Assembly: GCA_963700515.1 (NCBI GenBank)
Contig: CAVOXY010000021.1
Coordinates: 186,001-250,000 of the forward strand
Source of the DNA: JAJRVM01 sp963700515
GTDB taxonomy: Bacteria; Planctomycetota; Planctomycetia; Pirellulales; Pirellulaceae
DNA length: 64,000 nt
Reading direction: 5' to 3'
Shown here: one piece after another, positions 1 through 11,294 of the stretch
How positions within the stretch are numbered: position 1 is the stretch's first letter
How the letters are laid out: every line of letters starts with the position of its first letter
Made by a program: the position numbers and the translations under genes
Notes under the pieces: generated by a model
Seen by the model: the letters and a program-made list of their open reading frames with translations, nothing else
What the model was told of the DNA's origin: nothing
The model's database searches: none

Positions 1-785
<785 letters not shown>

Positions 786-843
786 GATCAACTCTCCATG
801 GACTGAAACATTAATAACCTAATTGAACAGCGCTGATTCGGGC

Positions 844-1512
844 CTATTTCGCGGCTTTTCCAAAGACCTCGACTTCCACATAGTGATTCATGCCGCTGGC
901 AGTACTTCCCTTGCTGTAGAGGCGTACGTAGCGACCTTTGACTCCTTTGGCATCGATGAGCATACCCAGGTTCGTTTCGATGTACGGACGATCCTTGCCG
1001 ATACCCAACTTCGCTGAGGCATCTGTATCGTTGTTGTACACCGTCTTCACGTCCTTGGCAAAATTCTCGTCATCCGAGACTTGTACGATCACGTCACGAT
1101 AGCTGCGCGCCTCGCGGAAGTAATGCCAGAGGTAGAGAGCATAGATCTCGGCCGGTTTTTCCAAATCGATTTGGACCCACTGCAGACTGGGTGACAATTC
1201 GACATAGGCGTCCTCGCTCCCCTCCTTCTTGCCATCTGTGACGAATCTGAGTTCGCCCAGAATCGGGTTGGAATCACTGGAAGTGACTTTCTTCTTCAGG
1301 GCCAGATTGACCGTGCCTGCTGGAACCATCAAAGGGGGCCGGTCGGCTGACGGCATCTCCAAGTCGGGAAACAGCGCGGCCAGAACACTCGGCGGAGTGC
1401 CGGCCAGTATTTCCACCGGAAGTTCAGTCTTCAACGGCACCTTGGTGTCGTCAGCCTCGCAGAGAGTTGCCATGCAGAGCACTCCCATAAGCAACGCAGT
1501 CATGCGAACCAT
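844..1512 (-). CDS. Secreted discoidin-like (F5/8 type C) carbohydrate-binding protein
   Basis: A protein of 222 residues with an N-terminal signal peptide (hydrophobic residues about 5-17, ending near CEADD). The rest resembles an F5/8 type C or galactose-binding-like beta sandwich: an opening NLALKKKVTSSDSNP segment, then WVQIDLEKPAEIYALYLWH, then RYVRLYSKGST near the end, the usual three strands of this fold. No catalytic domain is attached, so it is probably a stand-alone binding or surface protein. It lies 58 bases upstream of the oxidoreductase on the same strand and may be cotranscribed with it. The ligand is unknown. Confidence 0.75.
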   Translation of the reverse strand: MVRMTALLMGVLCMATLCEADDTKVPLKTELPVEILAGTPPSVLAALFPDLEMPSADRPPLMVPAGTVNLALKKKVTSSDSNPILGELRFVTDGKKEGSEDAYVELSPSLQWVQIDLEKPAEIYALYLWHYFREARSYRDVIVQVSDDENFAKDVKTVYNNDTDASAKLGIGKDRPYIETNLGMLIDAKGVKGRYVRLYSKGSTASGMNHYVEVEVFGKAAK

Positions 1513-1624
1513 CCAATCATCTCCTCACTAATAGAAGTCGTGTGACAAAGGTCTTGTTTACGCGGCCGGATGGCCGCAACAAAATGGTCGACCGAATGGC
1601 GCTATGGCCCTCAATCCGCTCCGG

Positions 1625-2392
1625 TCACGCCTTGGGTGCCTTGGTCCCCCTGGCGACGATCCTCTTATCATAATCCACCGGCAGCTGTTTGACGCGGCGG
1701 CGAACCCGCCATAAGTCCCCCAGAATCCGCCGCGATTCCTGTCGCATATCCAGTTGGCTCCCCGGTTGGTCGGACCAGTTGATGGGGACCTCGGCCACCT
1801 GGTAGCCAAAACGTTGAGCGAGAGCCAGGATTTCGAGATCAAACAGGTATCCTGTCTCCTGCGATAGTGTGAACAGCTGCTTGCCCGGCCCCGTCCGCAG
1901 CATTTTGAAGCCACATTGCGTGTCTCGGACCGACACACGGAACAGCAGGCGGGCCAACGCCGCGAACGAGCGTCCAATCAGCGCTCGCCGCCACGTACGG
2001 TGTCGCACGACGTCGTCGGCCTGGACCAGTCGCGAGCCGACGGCCAGGTCCGCCCCCGCCTCCAAGGCCGCACTGAGTTTCTGCTCTTCTTCGATCGGAG
2101 TCGCTCCGTCCGCGTCGGCGTACAGCAAGCGACTTCCCCGCGCGGCCAGCACGCCGGTCCGCACGGCGGCACCTTTTCCCATATTTTGCGGATGCCGGAT
2201 GGCCAATAGTTGCTCCCACTGGGCGGAAATCGTCTGCAAGACCTCTCCGAGGTGGTCAGAGCTGCCGTCGTCGACGACAATCACTTCATATTGGCTCGCA
2301 TACCGTTTGTTCAGATGGACTCGAATGTCTTCCAAGTAAGGGGGCAAACGCTGGGATTCGTTATACGCCGGAATGATCAACGAGATAGCCAA
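1625..2392 (-). CDS. DPM1-like family 2 glycosyltransferase (polyprenyl-phosphate sugar synthase type)
   Basis: A 255-residue GT-A enzyme. It opens with SLIIPAYNESQRLPPYL, has VVDDGSSD at about 39-46, the metal-binding DADG at 92-95, and DTQCGFKML at 157-165, which is typical of dolichyl- or undecaprenyl-phosphate glucose/mannose synthases. No C-terminal membrane segments are present, as in the short soluble subclass. Such enzymes transfer a sugar from a nucleotide donor to a lipid phosphate on the cytoplasmic face. It is divergent (172-base gap) from a GT-C type membrane protein at 2565, and the pair plausibly makes and then uses a lipid-linked sugar. The exact sugar is not deducible. Confidence 0.88.
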   Translation of the reverse strand: MAISLIIPAYNESQRLPPYLEDIRVHLNKRYASQYEVIVVDDGSSDHLGEVLQTISAQWEQLLAIRHPQNMGKGAAVRTGVLAARGSRLLYADADGATPIEEEQKLSAALEAGADLAVGSRLVQADDVVRHRTWRRALIGRSFAALARLLFRVSVRDTQCGFKMLRTGPGKQLFTLSQETGYLFDLEILALAQRFGYQVAEVPINWSDQPGSQLDMRQESRRILGDLWRVRRRVKQLPVDYDKRIVARGTKAPKA

Positions 2393-2564
2393 CCCGCTCA
2401 GCGGAAACCGCGGTATCGATCTTCCGCTGATGATCGTGTGGATCTGGTATCGTTGACTCTTCCGGCGTCGTCGGCGGTGATCCGCCGATGCCGCTCAATC
2501 GATTATCCGACGGCTTTGACATTTCCAACCTCTACTCGGACGTGTTCTCTCTGAGCGACAACTG

Positions 2565-4169
2565 GTGAAAGGTGTTACTTCCGTGAAAGACGCTGCTTCC
2601 ATGAAAGGGATCGTCAGCTGCGTGCTCGTGTTGCTGTTCGTTTCCGCAGTCGCTGTAGCCCTGCGCGTGCCGCATCTGAACACGCGACCGATGCATGCCG
2701 ACGAGGCAGTACAGGCGGCCCGATTCCGCGACCTCTGGCAAACGGGACGTTTCACATATGATCCGAACGAATTCCACGGTCCCACGCTGATCTACGCCAC
2801 ACTCCCGTCCGCGACGCTCAGCGGCGCGGAGTCTTTTGCCGATACGACCGAGGCAACCTATCGCGTCGTTCCCGTCTTTTTCGGTATCGCGCTGGTGGTT
2901 CTTATTCTCACGTTTAGCGATATCCTGGGACGGACGTCGTCTGCCGCCGCGGCACTGCTGGCTGCCGCCTCGCCGGCCATGGTCTTCTACAGTCGCTACT
3001 ACATTCACGAGATGCTGCTCGCCTTCTTCACTTTGGCTGCCATTGCGTGTGGTTGGCGGTATGCGCGTAGTCGCAAGCTCCGCTGGTGTCTCCTGGCCGG
3101 AGCTTGCATCGGCCTGATGCAGGCCACCAAGGAAACGGCTGTGCTTGCCTATCTCGCTGCCGGATTTGCCAGCATCGTGACGTGGCTCGGCGCTCGCGGC
3201 AAGCAATCTGCATCCGACACTCAACAGGTGCCATGGTCATGGTGGCACCTGGCCGGTGGAGTACTCGTCGCGATATTCGTGGCCGTCCTTCTTCTGTCGT
3301 CTTTCTTCACGAACCTGCGTGGTCCGCTGGATGGTGTACTCACCTACCTCCCCTGGCTCGACCGAGCCGGTGGCGCTTCGCCGCACATTAATCCCTGGTC
3401 CTTCTACCTGCATCGACTCGTCTGGTGGCGTGTGGGGCGTGGTGGCGTTTGGTCGGAGGGATTCATCGTGGCTTTGGCGGTGATTGGACTGGTCAGCGCC
3501 TGGCGTTTCCCCGCACAGTTCAGCGGCAAAACGCCCACGAATTTCGTACGCTGGCTGGCCGGCTACACACTGGCCATGACGGTGATCTACAGTCTGATTC
3601 CGTACAAGACGCCCTGGTGTCTGCTTCAGTTCCTGGTGGGAATGATTCTCCTGGCGGGGGTCGGTGTTTCGATCTTACTGCAGCGGGCTCGGACCACAGG
3701 TGTGCGTGCTATTATAGCAGCTCTGCTGATCGCAGGTGGCGGGCACTTGGCCTGGCAAGCCTATCAGGCCAGTTTTGTTCTCCCCGCAAACGTGGGGAAT
3801 CCGTACGTCTTTGCCCAGACGTCGCCAGATGTGCTGCGACTTGCCGATACGGTGCAGCAGCTAGCCGAAACGAGCCCGCAGCGTTGGGCGACTCCTGTCA
3901 AGGTCATCTGGGGCGACGCTTATTACTGGCCACTCCCCTGGTACTTGCGGCGTTTCGAACACGTGGAACTGTGGCGGGCGTTTCCCACCGATCCAGCGGC
4001 ACCGGTCGTGATCTCGTCACCGAAATTCGACAAACAGCTAACCGCTCAGTTGGATGAGGACTACCTGATGACCGATTACTACGAGCTTCGCCCTCAAGTG
4101 TTCGCTCAATTGTGGGTCCGCTTCGACCTGTGGGAAGCGTACCTCAGGCGACTGGGGCGGATTGAATAG
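2565..4169 (+). CDS. Agl23/TIGR03663-like integral membrane protein (GT-C fold)
   Basis: About 534 residues with ten or more hydrophobic segments. The first luminal loop carries RPMHADEAVQ (about 41-50) and DPNEFHGPTLIY, followed by MVFYSRYYIHEMLL; these are hallmarks of the family annotated as flippase activity-associated protein Agl23, related to GT-C glycosyltransferases that use polyprenyl-phosphate sugars. The first usable start is the GTG at 2565; the ATG at 2601 just before the first membrane segment is an equally good choice. Divergent from the DPM1-like enzyme. Likely role: transfer of a lipid-linked sugar at the outer face of the cytoplasmic membrane. The role is inferred from family resemblance only. 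Confidence 0.82.
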   Translation: MKGVTSVKDAASMKGIVSCVLVLLFVSAVAVALRVPHLNTRPMHADEAVQAARFRDLWQTGRFTYDPNEFHGPTLIYATLPSATLSGAESFADTTEATYRVVPVFFGIALVVLILTFSDILGRTSSAAAALLAAASPAMVFYSRYYIHEMLLAFFTLAAIACGWRYARSRKLRWCLLAGACIGLMQATKETAVLAYLAAGFASIVTWLGARGKQSASDTQQVPWSWWHLAGGVLVAIFVAVLLLSSFFTNLRGPLDGVLTYLPWLDRAGGASPHINPWSFYLHRLVWWRVGRGGVWSEGFIVALAVIGLVSAWRFPAQFSGKTPTNFVRWLAGYTLAMTVIYSLIPYKTPWCLLQFLVGMILLAGVGVSILLQRARTTGVRAIIAALLIAGGGHLAWQAYQASFVLPANVGNPYVFAQTSPDVLRLADTVQQLAETSPQRWATPVKVIWGDAYYWPLPWYLRRFEHVELWRAFPTDPAAPVVISSPKFDKQLTAQLDEDYLMTDYYELRPQVFAQLWVRFDLWEAYLRRLGRIE

Positions 4170-4388
4170 ACGCGACGTGTTGGCTATTGGATAATCGTTG
4201 ATTAGTAGAGCATCTCAATACCTCTTCCTCGCGCAATGTGCCGCGGGGAAACTGCGGGCAGCCAGGTTGCATTTGGGAGAGTTTCCATGAAGTGGGTCAT
4301 CGCATTTTCTGGTCCCCAAGAAGTCGTGCATGAGCGACGCGAACGACCCGAATTGAGGCGAGAATTACTCGTGCCTAATTATGCCAGA

Positions 4389-5405
4389 TTATGACACGGA
4401 GAGTACTTTGGCACCCTTTACACCGCCACGCTTCAAATCCAGCAGTGCGGCATTGGCTTCTTCCAGTGGGTAAACGGTTACTTCGGGGCGGATAGGAATC
4501 TCAGCGGCCAAGGGAAGAAATTCGCGAATATCATACCGCGTGATATTGGCCACGGTCTTGATTTCACGTTCCAGCCACAGGTGTCTGTGATAGCTGAGTT
4601 GCAGCAGGCACTCCTTGTCAATGTCTTCTTTACGGATCGCGTTGATCACCAGTCTGCCACCTGGTCGCAGGTTGGCCATCGCATGGACGACTGGCTGCCA
4701 GACGGGAGTTGTATCGATCACGGCGTGTAGTTGTCGGGGAGCAGTCTCTTCTGTGTCACCGGTCCAGACGGCACCGAGTCGGCGAGCGAATTGGCGTTGC
4801 GCCGCGTCGCGAGCAAAAACATAGATATCGGTGTGCGGAAAAAGGTGCTGCGCCAGTTGGAGCGCCAGGTGGGCGGATCCGCCAAAGCCGGTCAGCCCCA
4901 ACGCTTCTCCGTCGCTAAGCTGGCAAAGTTTCAGAGCGCGATAGCCGATCGCTCCGGCACAAAGGAGCGGCGCCGCCTGGGCATCGCTGTAGGCGGGAGG
5001 GATCGCATATGCGTAGTTCTCCGGGACGGTCATGTACTCGGCATAACCGCCATTCGCATCTCGCCCCGTCGCGCAGAACGAAGAACTCAAATTCTCATCT
5101 GCACCACCGGTCGACGAGTGGATCCAGCCGACACCCACGCGGTCTTCCAGTTGATGTATTCTGGCTCCCTCGCCCAGTCCCTCAACATGCCCCACCACTT
5201 CGTGACCCAAGACAATGGGAAGTCTCGGCGGGGCAGCGCGTCCCTCAATTTCGTCCAGCTCCGTATGGCAGACACCGCACACGGAAACCCGGATCAAGAT
5301 CTCACCTGGGGCCGGTTCAGGGACCGGTAGCTGCACCAACTCCAGTGGCTCCTCAACGTCACCCAACGAGGCAATCTGCCGCAAAATCATGGCTCGCATG
5401 ATCAA
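4389..5405 (-). CDS. Zinc-dependent alcohol dehydrogenase family protein with degenerate structural-zinc lobe
   Basis: A 338-residue medium-chain dehydrogenase. The catalytic zinc ligands are visible: Cys46 (CGVCHTE), His68-Glu69 (LGHEVVG) and Cys149 (LLCAGAIGY). The Rossmann domain starts at GLTGFGGSAHLALQLA. The overall pattern matches the adh_fam_2 type (TIGR02822-like). The oddity is the structural-zinc lobe at residues 93-113: where homologues have four cysteines this protein reads SSTGGADENLSSSFC, so at most one is left. The ATG at 5399 is an alternative start. It is a single gene divergent from the alpha-galactosidase; the physiological alcohol or aldehyde is unknown. Confidence 0.88.
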   Translation of the reverse strand: MIMRAMILRQIASLGDVEEPLELVQLPVPEPAPGEILIRVSVCGVCHTELDEIEGRAAPPRLPIVLGHEVVGHVEGLGEGARIHQLEDRVGVGWIHSSTGGADENLSSSFCATGRDANGGYAEYMTVPENYAYAIPPAYSDAQAAPLLCAGAIGYRALKLCQLSDGEALGLTGFGGSAHLALQLAQHLFPHTDIYVFARDAAQRQFARRLGAVWTGDTEETAPRQLHAVIDTTPVWQPVVHAMANLRPGGRLVINAIRKEDIDKECLLQLSYHRHLWLEREIKTVANITRYDIREFLPLAAEIPIRPEVTVYPLEEANAALLDLKRGGVKGAKVLSVS

Positions 5406-5629
5406 GTCTCCTACGAGGAATGCTCACTGGACGGGGCACTCCCATGCGCTCAGGCCCATACCCCACTTTCCGCGTTCCGCTGCTCACTGCATTGTATGAG
5501 AAATGTGGGACGGGGCCGTCGCGTTCTCGCGGCCAAATCGCCTGCGTGATACCGCCAGGCTGCCGCAGAGTTGTAGTAGCGGCTGTCCGGCCATTGTAGA
5601 CTGTGCTGCAGGCTGACCGAACCGCCACC

Positions 5630-7707
5630 ATGAAATTCGGGAGCGAAGTGATGACAGCGACGATTTTGCGACACGTTGTGCTGACTGCCCTGTCGGTGTG
5701 GTCCATTCCCGGCGGTCTCTGGGCGGTCGAGTACCCTGGGACGGATCCTGGTCCCGCACAAGTATCCGCACAGGCAAAGGAATTAATTGCCGGCAACCGA
5801 ATTCTTTCGGCCCGGTGGGCGGTTTCAGAGTCGGGTCTGAAACCGGGCACCTATACGGATCTGCAAAGCGGCTCGACGATAACCCTCTCAGGTGACTTGT
5901 TCCAGATTACGACCGCTGACGGGAGTCGTCTATCGCGCTTCGGCACTGACTCCGCTGGGGCCACCGGTAGTCACCGAGCGAGCCCGTCAGTCAGAGAGTG
6001 CTTGCCTCGCCGCAACGCACGGCAGGGTGGCAGGTCGAGGTACCGATGAAATCGGCCGACGGCCGGCTGAGCATCGTGTGGCGCGCGATCTTGCTCGACG
6101 AAGCAAACTACGTGCGCCAGGAGATTGACCTGACCATCGCCAAGGAACCGTTGCAGATTCGCGAAGTTAGCTGGTTCAGCGAGCCGATTGCCGGTGCGGC
6201 CTCGGCCGGGAGTGTGGATGGATCGCTCGTGGCCGTGGGGCCGTTCTTTGCCGGTTGCGAAGATCCCATGGCAGAGAACCGAGTCGTGCCCAGTGGCGAA
6301 TCGCTTCCCAAAGAAGGTGCGACGCTCTGCCGATTGCGACGCGACGCGCAGTTGTCACCAGGTGAAGTGTTGACACTCAGTTTCGTTGTGGGTGTGGCTC
6401 CAGCGGGCCAGATGCGCCGAGCGTTCCTCTACTATCTGGAGCACGAACGAGCTCATCCGTATCGACCGTTCCTGCACTACAATTCATGGTATGACATTGC
6501 CTGGACACCGTTCGCTCTGAACGAGCAGAATTGTCTGGAAGCGATCGAATTGTTCGGGGAGCGATTCATCAAGCGACACAAGGTCGAGCTCGATGCGTTG
6601 GTGTTCGACGATGGATGGGACAATCCGCAGACGTTGTGGCAGTTTCACAGCGGTTTTCCCCACGGGTTTCAGCCGTTGGCCCAGCGATGTCGCGAGTACG
6701 GCACGCACCTGGGTGTATGGCTGTCGCCTTTCGGCGGGTATGGCGAGCCGAGGGAAAAGCGACTGGCGTTCGGCCGCGAGCAGGGTTATGAAACGAACGC
6801 GACCGGATTCTCGCTGGCGGGTCCAAAGTACTACCAGGCCTTCAAGCAGGCCTGCGTCAAGATGATTCGCGAGTACGGTGTAAACCACTTCAAGTTCGAC
6901 GGCATTGCGACGGGGATGAGTGCGCAAGGAGGCGGTGAGTACGTGCGCGATACCGAGGCGATGCGGCGTTTGATGCTCGAACTGCGTCGCGAGGATCCGA
7001 ATCTCTACATCAATCTTACGACGGGATCGTGGCCGTCGCCCTTCTGGTTGCGGTACGCCGATTCCCTCTGGCGGCAAGGGGGCGATATGGGGTTTGCCGG
7101 GCCCGGTCCCAAGCAACAACAGTGGCTGACCTACCGCGACCAGGAAATCTATCGCAATATTGTCTGCCGAGGACCGCTCTATCCGCTCAACGCGCTCATG
7201 ACACAGGGCGTTGCCTATTCCCGGCAGGGCTATGCCGGCGATCCGTCGTTCAATTCTGCCGGCTTCAAAGATGACGTGCACGCTTTCTTTGGCAGCGGAA
7301 CCAGCCTGCAGGAGCTCTATATTCAGCCTGGCAAACTGACCGACGACGACTGGGCGGTGCTGGCCGAGGCCGCGAAGTGGTCGCGTGCGAATGCGGACGT
7401 GCTAGTCGATACACACTGGATCGGCGGTGATCCTTCACAACTGCAGGTGTACGGCTTCGCGTCCTGGTCACCGCGAAAAGGCGTTGTGATGCTGCGGAAC
7501 CCCGACGTGCGCTCGCAGGAATATCGGCTGGACGTCGGCACAGCTTTCGAGTTGCCGGCCGGCGCCGTCACTACGTACACACTCAGGAGCCCGTGGAGCC
7601 AAGATGCCAATAAACCCGCAATTCAGTTGGAAGCAGGTAAACCCATGCCGATCTCGCTTCAGCCGCTGCAGGTGTTGGTCTGGGATGCGACGCCTGAGCG
7701 GAAGTAG
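5630..7707 (+). CDS. Secreted GH36-like alpha-galactosidase (two frame changes)
   Basis: A signal peptide (hydrophobic stretch up to GLWAVEYPG) and beta-sandwich N-terminus are followed by a TIM barrel with ALVFDDGWDN, GVWLSPFGGYG and the nucleophile strand HFKFDGIA, the pattern of GH36/alpha-galactosidase-like enzymes of planctomycetes. The C-terminal beta domain ends with LQPLQVLVWDA. The reading frame changes twice: near 5920-5926 (after TADG) and near 6000 (before SPQRTAGWQVEVP). The intervening frame reads VYRASALTPLGPPVV, so the peptide is continuous over all three frames and the breaks are probably indel errors. Removal of alpha-linked galactose or a related sugar from a polysaccharide is expected. 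Confidence 0.82.
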
Positions 7708-7712
7708 TCAAC

Positions 7713-7820
7713 CGCGATTCCTTTGAAGGACAAGAAAGATAAGATGACAAAAAGATAGGCGGGGAGCGGAGATATTTTTGTCATCCGATATTTTTATTTT
7801 TGTCCACACCTGCCCCTTCC
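7713..7820. repeat. Intergenic repeat, GACAAAAAGAT/GACAAAAATATC family, copy 1
   Basis: Two blocks are recognisable: CCTTTGAAGGACAAGAAAGA with ATGACAAAAAGATA, then GCGGAGATATTTTTGTCATC with a GTCCACACCTGCCCCTTCC tail. The same two blocks recur in inverted orientation and reversed order at 11485-11591, flanking the GxxExxY remnant and GH38-like gene. No coding capacity. Confidence 0.8.
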
Positions 7821-7940
7821 AATGTCCTCCATAATATTTCGAGATTTTTCGAAGTCTTTTGATGGGTTGGGAGGCTCTTTCGCGATTCTCTGATTATGGA
7901 GAGTGATTTCCGAAATCAAGGTCCGGGGGGAGCAGATCCG

Positions 7941-8380
7941 ATGCCCATTGAAGTGGACGCTGAACTAAGAAATGTAAGCCAGGATGAATTCGCCAAGGCC
8001 GCATACGAGACGATGGGGCATGTGTTCGCGGTTCGTAAGGAGATGGGACGGCTCTTCAATGAGAGGATATACAAGAATGAAATTGCCGCTCGGCACGGTG
8101 ATATAGAGCTGGAAGTGCCGATCGTGGTTCGCTTCGATGATTTCGACAAGAGATATCGGATTGACATGCTGCAGCATCGGGCTGCGCAGCGTTTGAAATG
8201 AAAGTTACTGAATCGCTTGCACTCGATCATCGAGCTCAGTTGATAAACTACTTGCTGTTATCGAAATTGTCTCGGGGAAAGCTTGTCAATGTCTACCCCG
8301 AGCTGATCGAGCACGAGTTTGTGAATGTACTGACAACGGTCGGGCAGCGCACTGATTTCGCTATCCTTTCACGGGCGTAA
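7941..8380 (+). pseudogene. GxxExxY-family protein, frameshifted and truncated
   Basis: The sequence from MPIEVDAEL contains the family features: a short helix with AYETMGHVFAVRKEMG, then LFNERIYKNEIAARH (in place of the eponymous GxxExxY block), VPIVVRFDDFDKRYRIDML, and, one frame away, FEMKVTESLALDHRAQLINYLLLS, which matches the usual FEWKA...HRAQL region. The frame changes near 8168. After GQRTDFAI the similarity ends and the sequence runs directly into a GH99-like C-terminal fragment. Longer planctomycete members continue well past this point, so the gene looks truncated. Members of this family are often carried on mobile islands; their function is unknown. An upstream ATG at 7896 is in frame but unlikely. 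Confidence 0.65.
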
Positions 8381-8577
8381 TTGCTGGCAATACGCCGGCC
8401 GCCTTCGAGCAGGCATTAAAGGTGATCAAGAAGAGGCTGTTGGCTGCCCCCACCGAACCGAAGGTGCTGACGATCAATTGCTGGAACGAATGGACTGAAG
8501 GCAGCTATCTGGAACCTGATACCAAAACCGGAATGGAATACCTGGAAGCGGTCGGGCGTGTGTTTGGGAAGAATTAG
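8362..8577 (+). pseudogene. C-terminal remnant of GH99-like / WbsX-type glycoside hydrolase
   Basis: About 70 codons reading TGVIAGNTPAAFEQALKV and, later, TINCWNEWTEGSYLEPD up to the TAG at 8575-8577. GNTPEAF-like and NxWNEWTEGSYLEPD segments are typical for the C-terminus of GH99-like (WbsX) proteins. No start codon and no upstream domain exist; the fragment is joined directly to the truncated GxxExxY gene. Its antisense strand extends the reading frame of the GH38-like gene, whose natural end is probably near 8575. Confidence 0.7.
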
Positions 8578-11294
8578 TCTTCAGAAAATAGCAGGCTGCT
8601 GGCGCAAACGGCTTGATTTCAAGGGCAACTTTTCCGCCGGTCGCCGGCGCAGCGTTTTTGAGTGGTTGACTGCGCAGGTCAACGTATTCGATACGCTGAG
8701 CACTCAACGCGTCGGGCAGTGTCAATTCGCATGGCGCCGTTGAACCGGTAAGATCCCACAACCTGAGGATCATTCCCGGACCGTCAGGGTTATTTCCCAA
8801 GGCGGTCGCGAGCACACCCTTTCGCGAAACGCGGGGGCCGCTTGCCACTGTCGGCAGTTTCCCGGCGGGGCCGCCCGCCGCTGATGCTCGCAGCGGATAT
8901 CGGGCTTCCAGGGCAGTGGAGGTCATGGATGAAGCAACGTCGTCAGAGCCGACCGACCAGAGGCGAACACGCGACTTCCACGTCCCTTCGTTCCACAGTC
9001 GGAAGTTCGTGGTCCACTGGTTGTTGAACAGATTGACGTACACGCGCGGTTCGTAAGAGTCAACCGTCGCGCTGTATTTCCAGCAGCCGGGAGCTCCCAG
9101 ACTGATCAGCGGGCTGTCCAACGGGCAGATTCCTAGCGCGCTGCCACTTGCATCCACAACGGCTAGCCCGGTGTTGAGGGCCAGCAGGTGGTGGTTTGAG
9201 CCGGGGACCAGATCACGAGCCGGATCGACCACCGAACCAAGCCTCCCCAAGGCGAACCGCGCAGATTCAGCGTTTATCGGCAAGCAGATCCAGCCCGCTT
9301 CAGGCCACGGATCCGCCGGTTTGTCATGCAGAGTCATTTCGATATCGACACAGGGGAGATCGCGGTAGAGTGTGATTCGTGTCGTCACACCATGCGAAAG
9401 GTGCTCACCTGGCGATGATTCCATCACGGCCGATACACTGATCGGCGTTTGCTCGTAGCGGATCTGAAATCGCTCGGGCGTGATCGCCTGATAAGGCACT
9501 TCCGTGGCAGGCGGTAAGTTCGGCTTGCCCAGCTCATTGATGGCCCAGGCCGTGTCGATTTTGACGTAGTCCTTGACGAACCTGGCGACCTGGTCGCGAT
9601 CAAAGCGTTCGTAAAGGTACTGGCCGAAGGCTTGGGGGGCTGATGAATCGACCCAATCACGTTTCGTTTTCCAGTCCTTAAGCGACCGAATCGTCCCTTG
9701 TTGCGGATCCAGCTGAACACGAAAAGCGCGGCTCGTGATCACGTTGTTGGCCGTATCGCATTCGATCTCGCTGGAAATGGAAGCAATGGGGCCGACAGGG
9801 ATGTAAGTACGATAGCCCAACGGGGGAACGTCCCGAGCAACGAATTGAACGATTTTCCCCTGCGCCGCCAACCGGTGTGAACCCGCCGCCATCGAGCGAT
9901 TGCATTTCGGACGGTTGATCACCTTTCCACGGGACCGAGACCAATCCACTGCGGGGCCAGGGGAGCGGGTTGAAGACCACAACACGATTTCCTTCCGCAG
10001 CGACGGAGCTTGCCAGAGTCTCTATCTGCGTGGCGAGTGTCGGTTCGATGAGGTCGCGAGCCGCTTCGATATAAGCCGTGTGTTCGGCCCACGACGATTC
10101 CATTCGCTGGAAATGTCCTTCGGCACGCAACTTCTTCCACTCGTTTCCATAGACTAGCGCTTTGGCATCTGTGTAGCTCGAGGCCCAATAGAGCGCGCCG
10201 CCCCAGGTGTGTTCACCGTACAGGAGGCTCTTTTCGTATGCGGCATGGATCGTCGGCGTGGCGTCATTGACATTCGCGCCCCAGAGTCGCAGCAGCGTAT
10301 TGAGCGACTCGGTAGTCCCGATCTCGGGACGCACGGTGCGCGCCAAATGGGCTCCCCGAGGATCACACATGGGTCCATGGATCCAGGTGTCGGGCATGTC
10401 CCCGCGGACGACGGGAATCTCGGCATTCTCGGCCAATATCGCGTCGGCGAAATCCGAAAGGCGTCCGATCTGAACCTTCACACCGGGACGCTTGTTCTGC
10501 AGTTCGGACAACAGCTTCGCCACTTCGTCCGGTTTGGGTGGTCCTTGATTATCGCCCGTGTGGATCAAGGCCAGCCACGTACGATACGGCCAGTTCTCGG
10601 GTGGCAGCAGGCCAGTCCCGTACCCTTCGGCTACATACATTGTCAGCAGTCGAGAACTATCGGGACCCTCCCACCAGAAGAGTAAAGGCACCTGGGGCGA
10701 CTGGCTGGCCGCATTGCAGCCCAAGTGCAAGAATTCGATGCCCGCGTGTCGCAACAATGTCGGCATGATCCACGAGTGACATGGCACGTCAGTCATCTTT
10801 GCGTCTTTTGGCAGAGCAATACTGACCGATCGGGAGACTTGGGAAGCGAACCCCAGACCGCGCACCAGATCTTCGGGCTCCAGCAGTTCCGTGTGTGTCG
10901 TGAACGGCAGGCCGTGCACGACGAACCGCCCATCCTTGAGAGCCTGTTCAATACGCTGCTTGCGTTCGGGAGTCTGCCCCGGCCAGTCCGCAGCGATTTG
11001 TGCCATGGGCCAACCGGGGACGGTCCACACAAACTGCTGGCTCGGCGGCAAGTCTCGATTACGATCGCACACTTCCAGCGCCTGATCGATCATGGTCGTG
11101 CGATAGCGCTCGATCACGTTGCTGGCCAGATCGGTGTAGCCGATATCGAAATGAGTCTTGAAGACCAGAATGACTTGTTCCAGTTTGCTGGCCGACTGGG
11201 TCTGTGCCTGCAGTGTGCCGGCGGCCAGCCACAGAGTGATGGCGATGATCAGAAAGTGGCGAAACGCAGTCAAAGGCCTGTTAGTGTGGGACAT
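8474..11294 (-). CDS. Secreted GH38-like alpha-mannosidase (DUF5054 type), one frame change
   Basis: A signal peptide (FLIIAITLWLAAGTLQAQ) precedes a GH38-type (beta/alpha)7 domain that opens with VFKTHFDIGYTDL, the HxDxG metal-binding strand, and contains TDVPCHSWIMPTLLRHAG. The C-terminal half is beta-rich (ITLYRDLPCVDIEMTLHDKP). The architecture matches the DUF5054/GH38-related proteins. The frame changes near 9886 in a GGCGGCGGG run; the peptide is continuous across it (SLDGGG to SHRLAAQGK). The last about 30 residues before the stop at 8474 are antisense to a GH99-like remnant, and the original protein probably ended after FAPAACYFLK. Release of mannose-like residues from a glycan is likely. 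Confidence 0.8.

Noticed and set aside
7941..8380. Toxin-antitoxin pair reading of the two short adjacent frames
   Set aside because: The two frames join into a single GxxExxY-type protein once one base is shifted near 8168, so they are halves of one gene.
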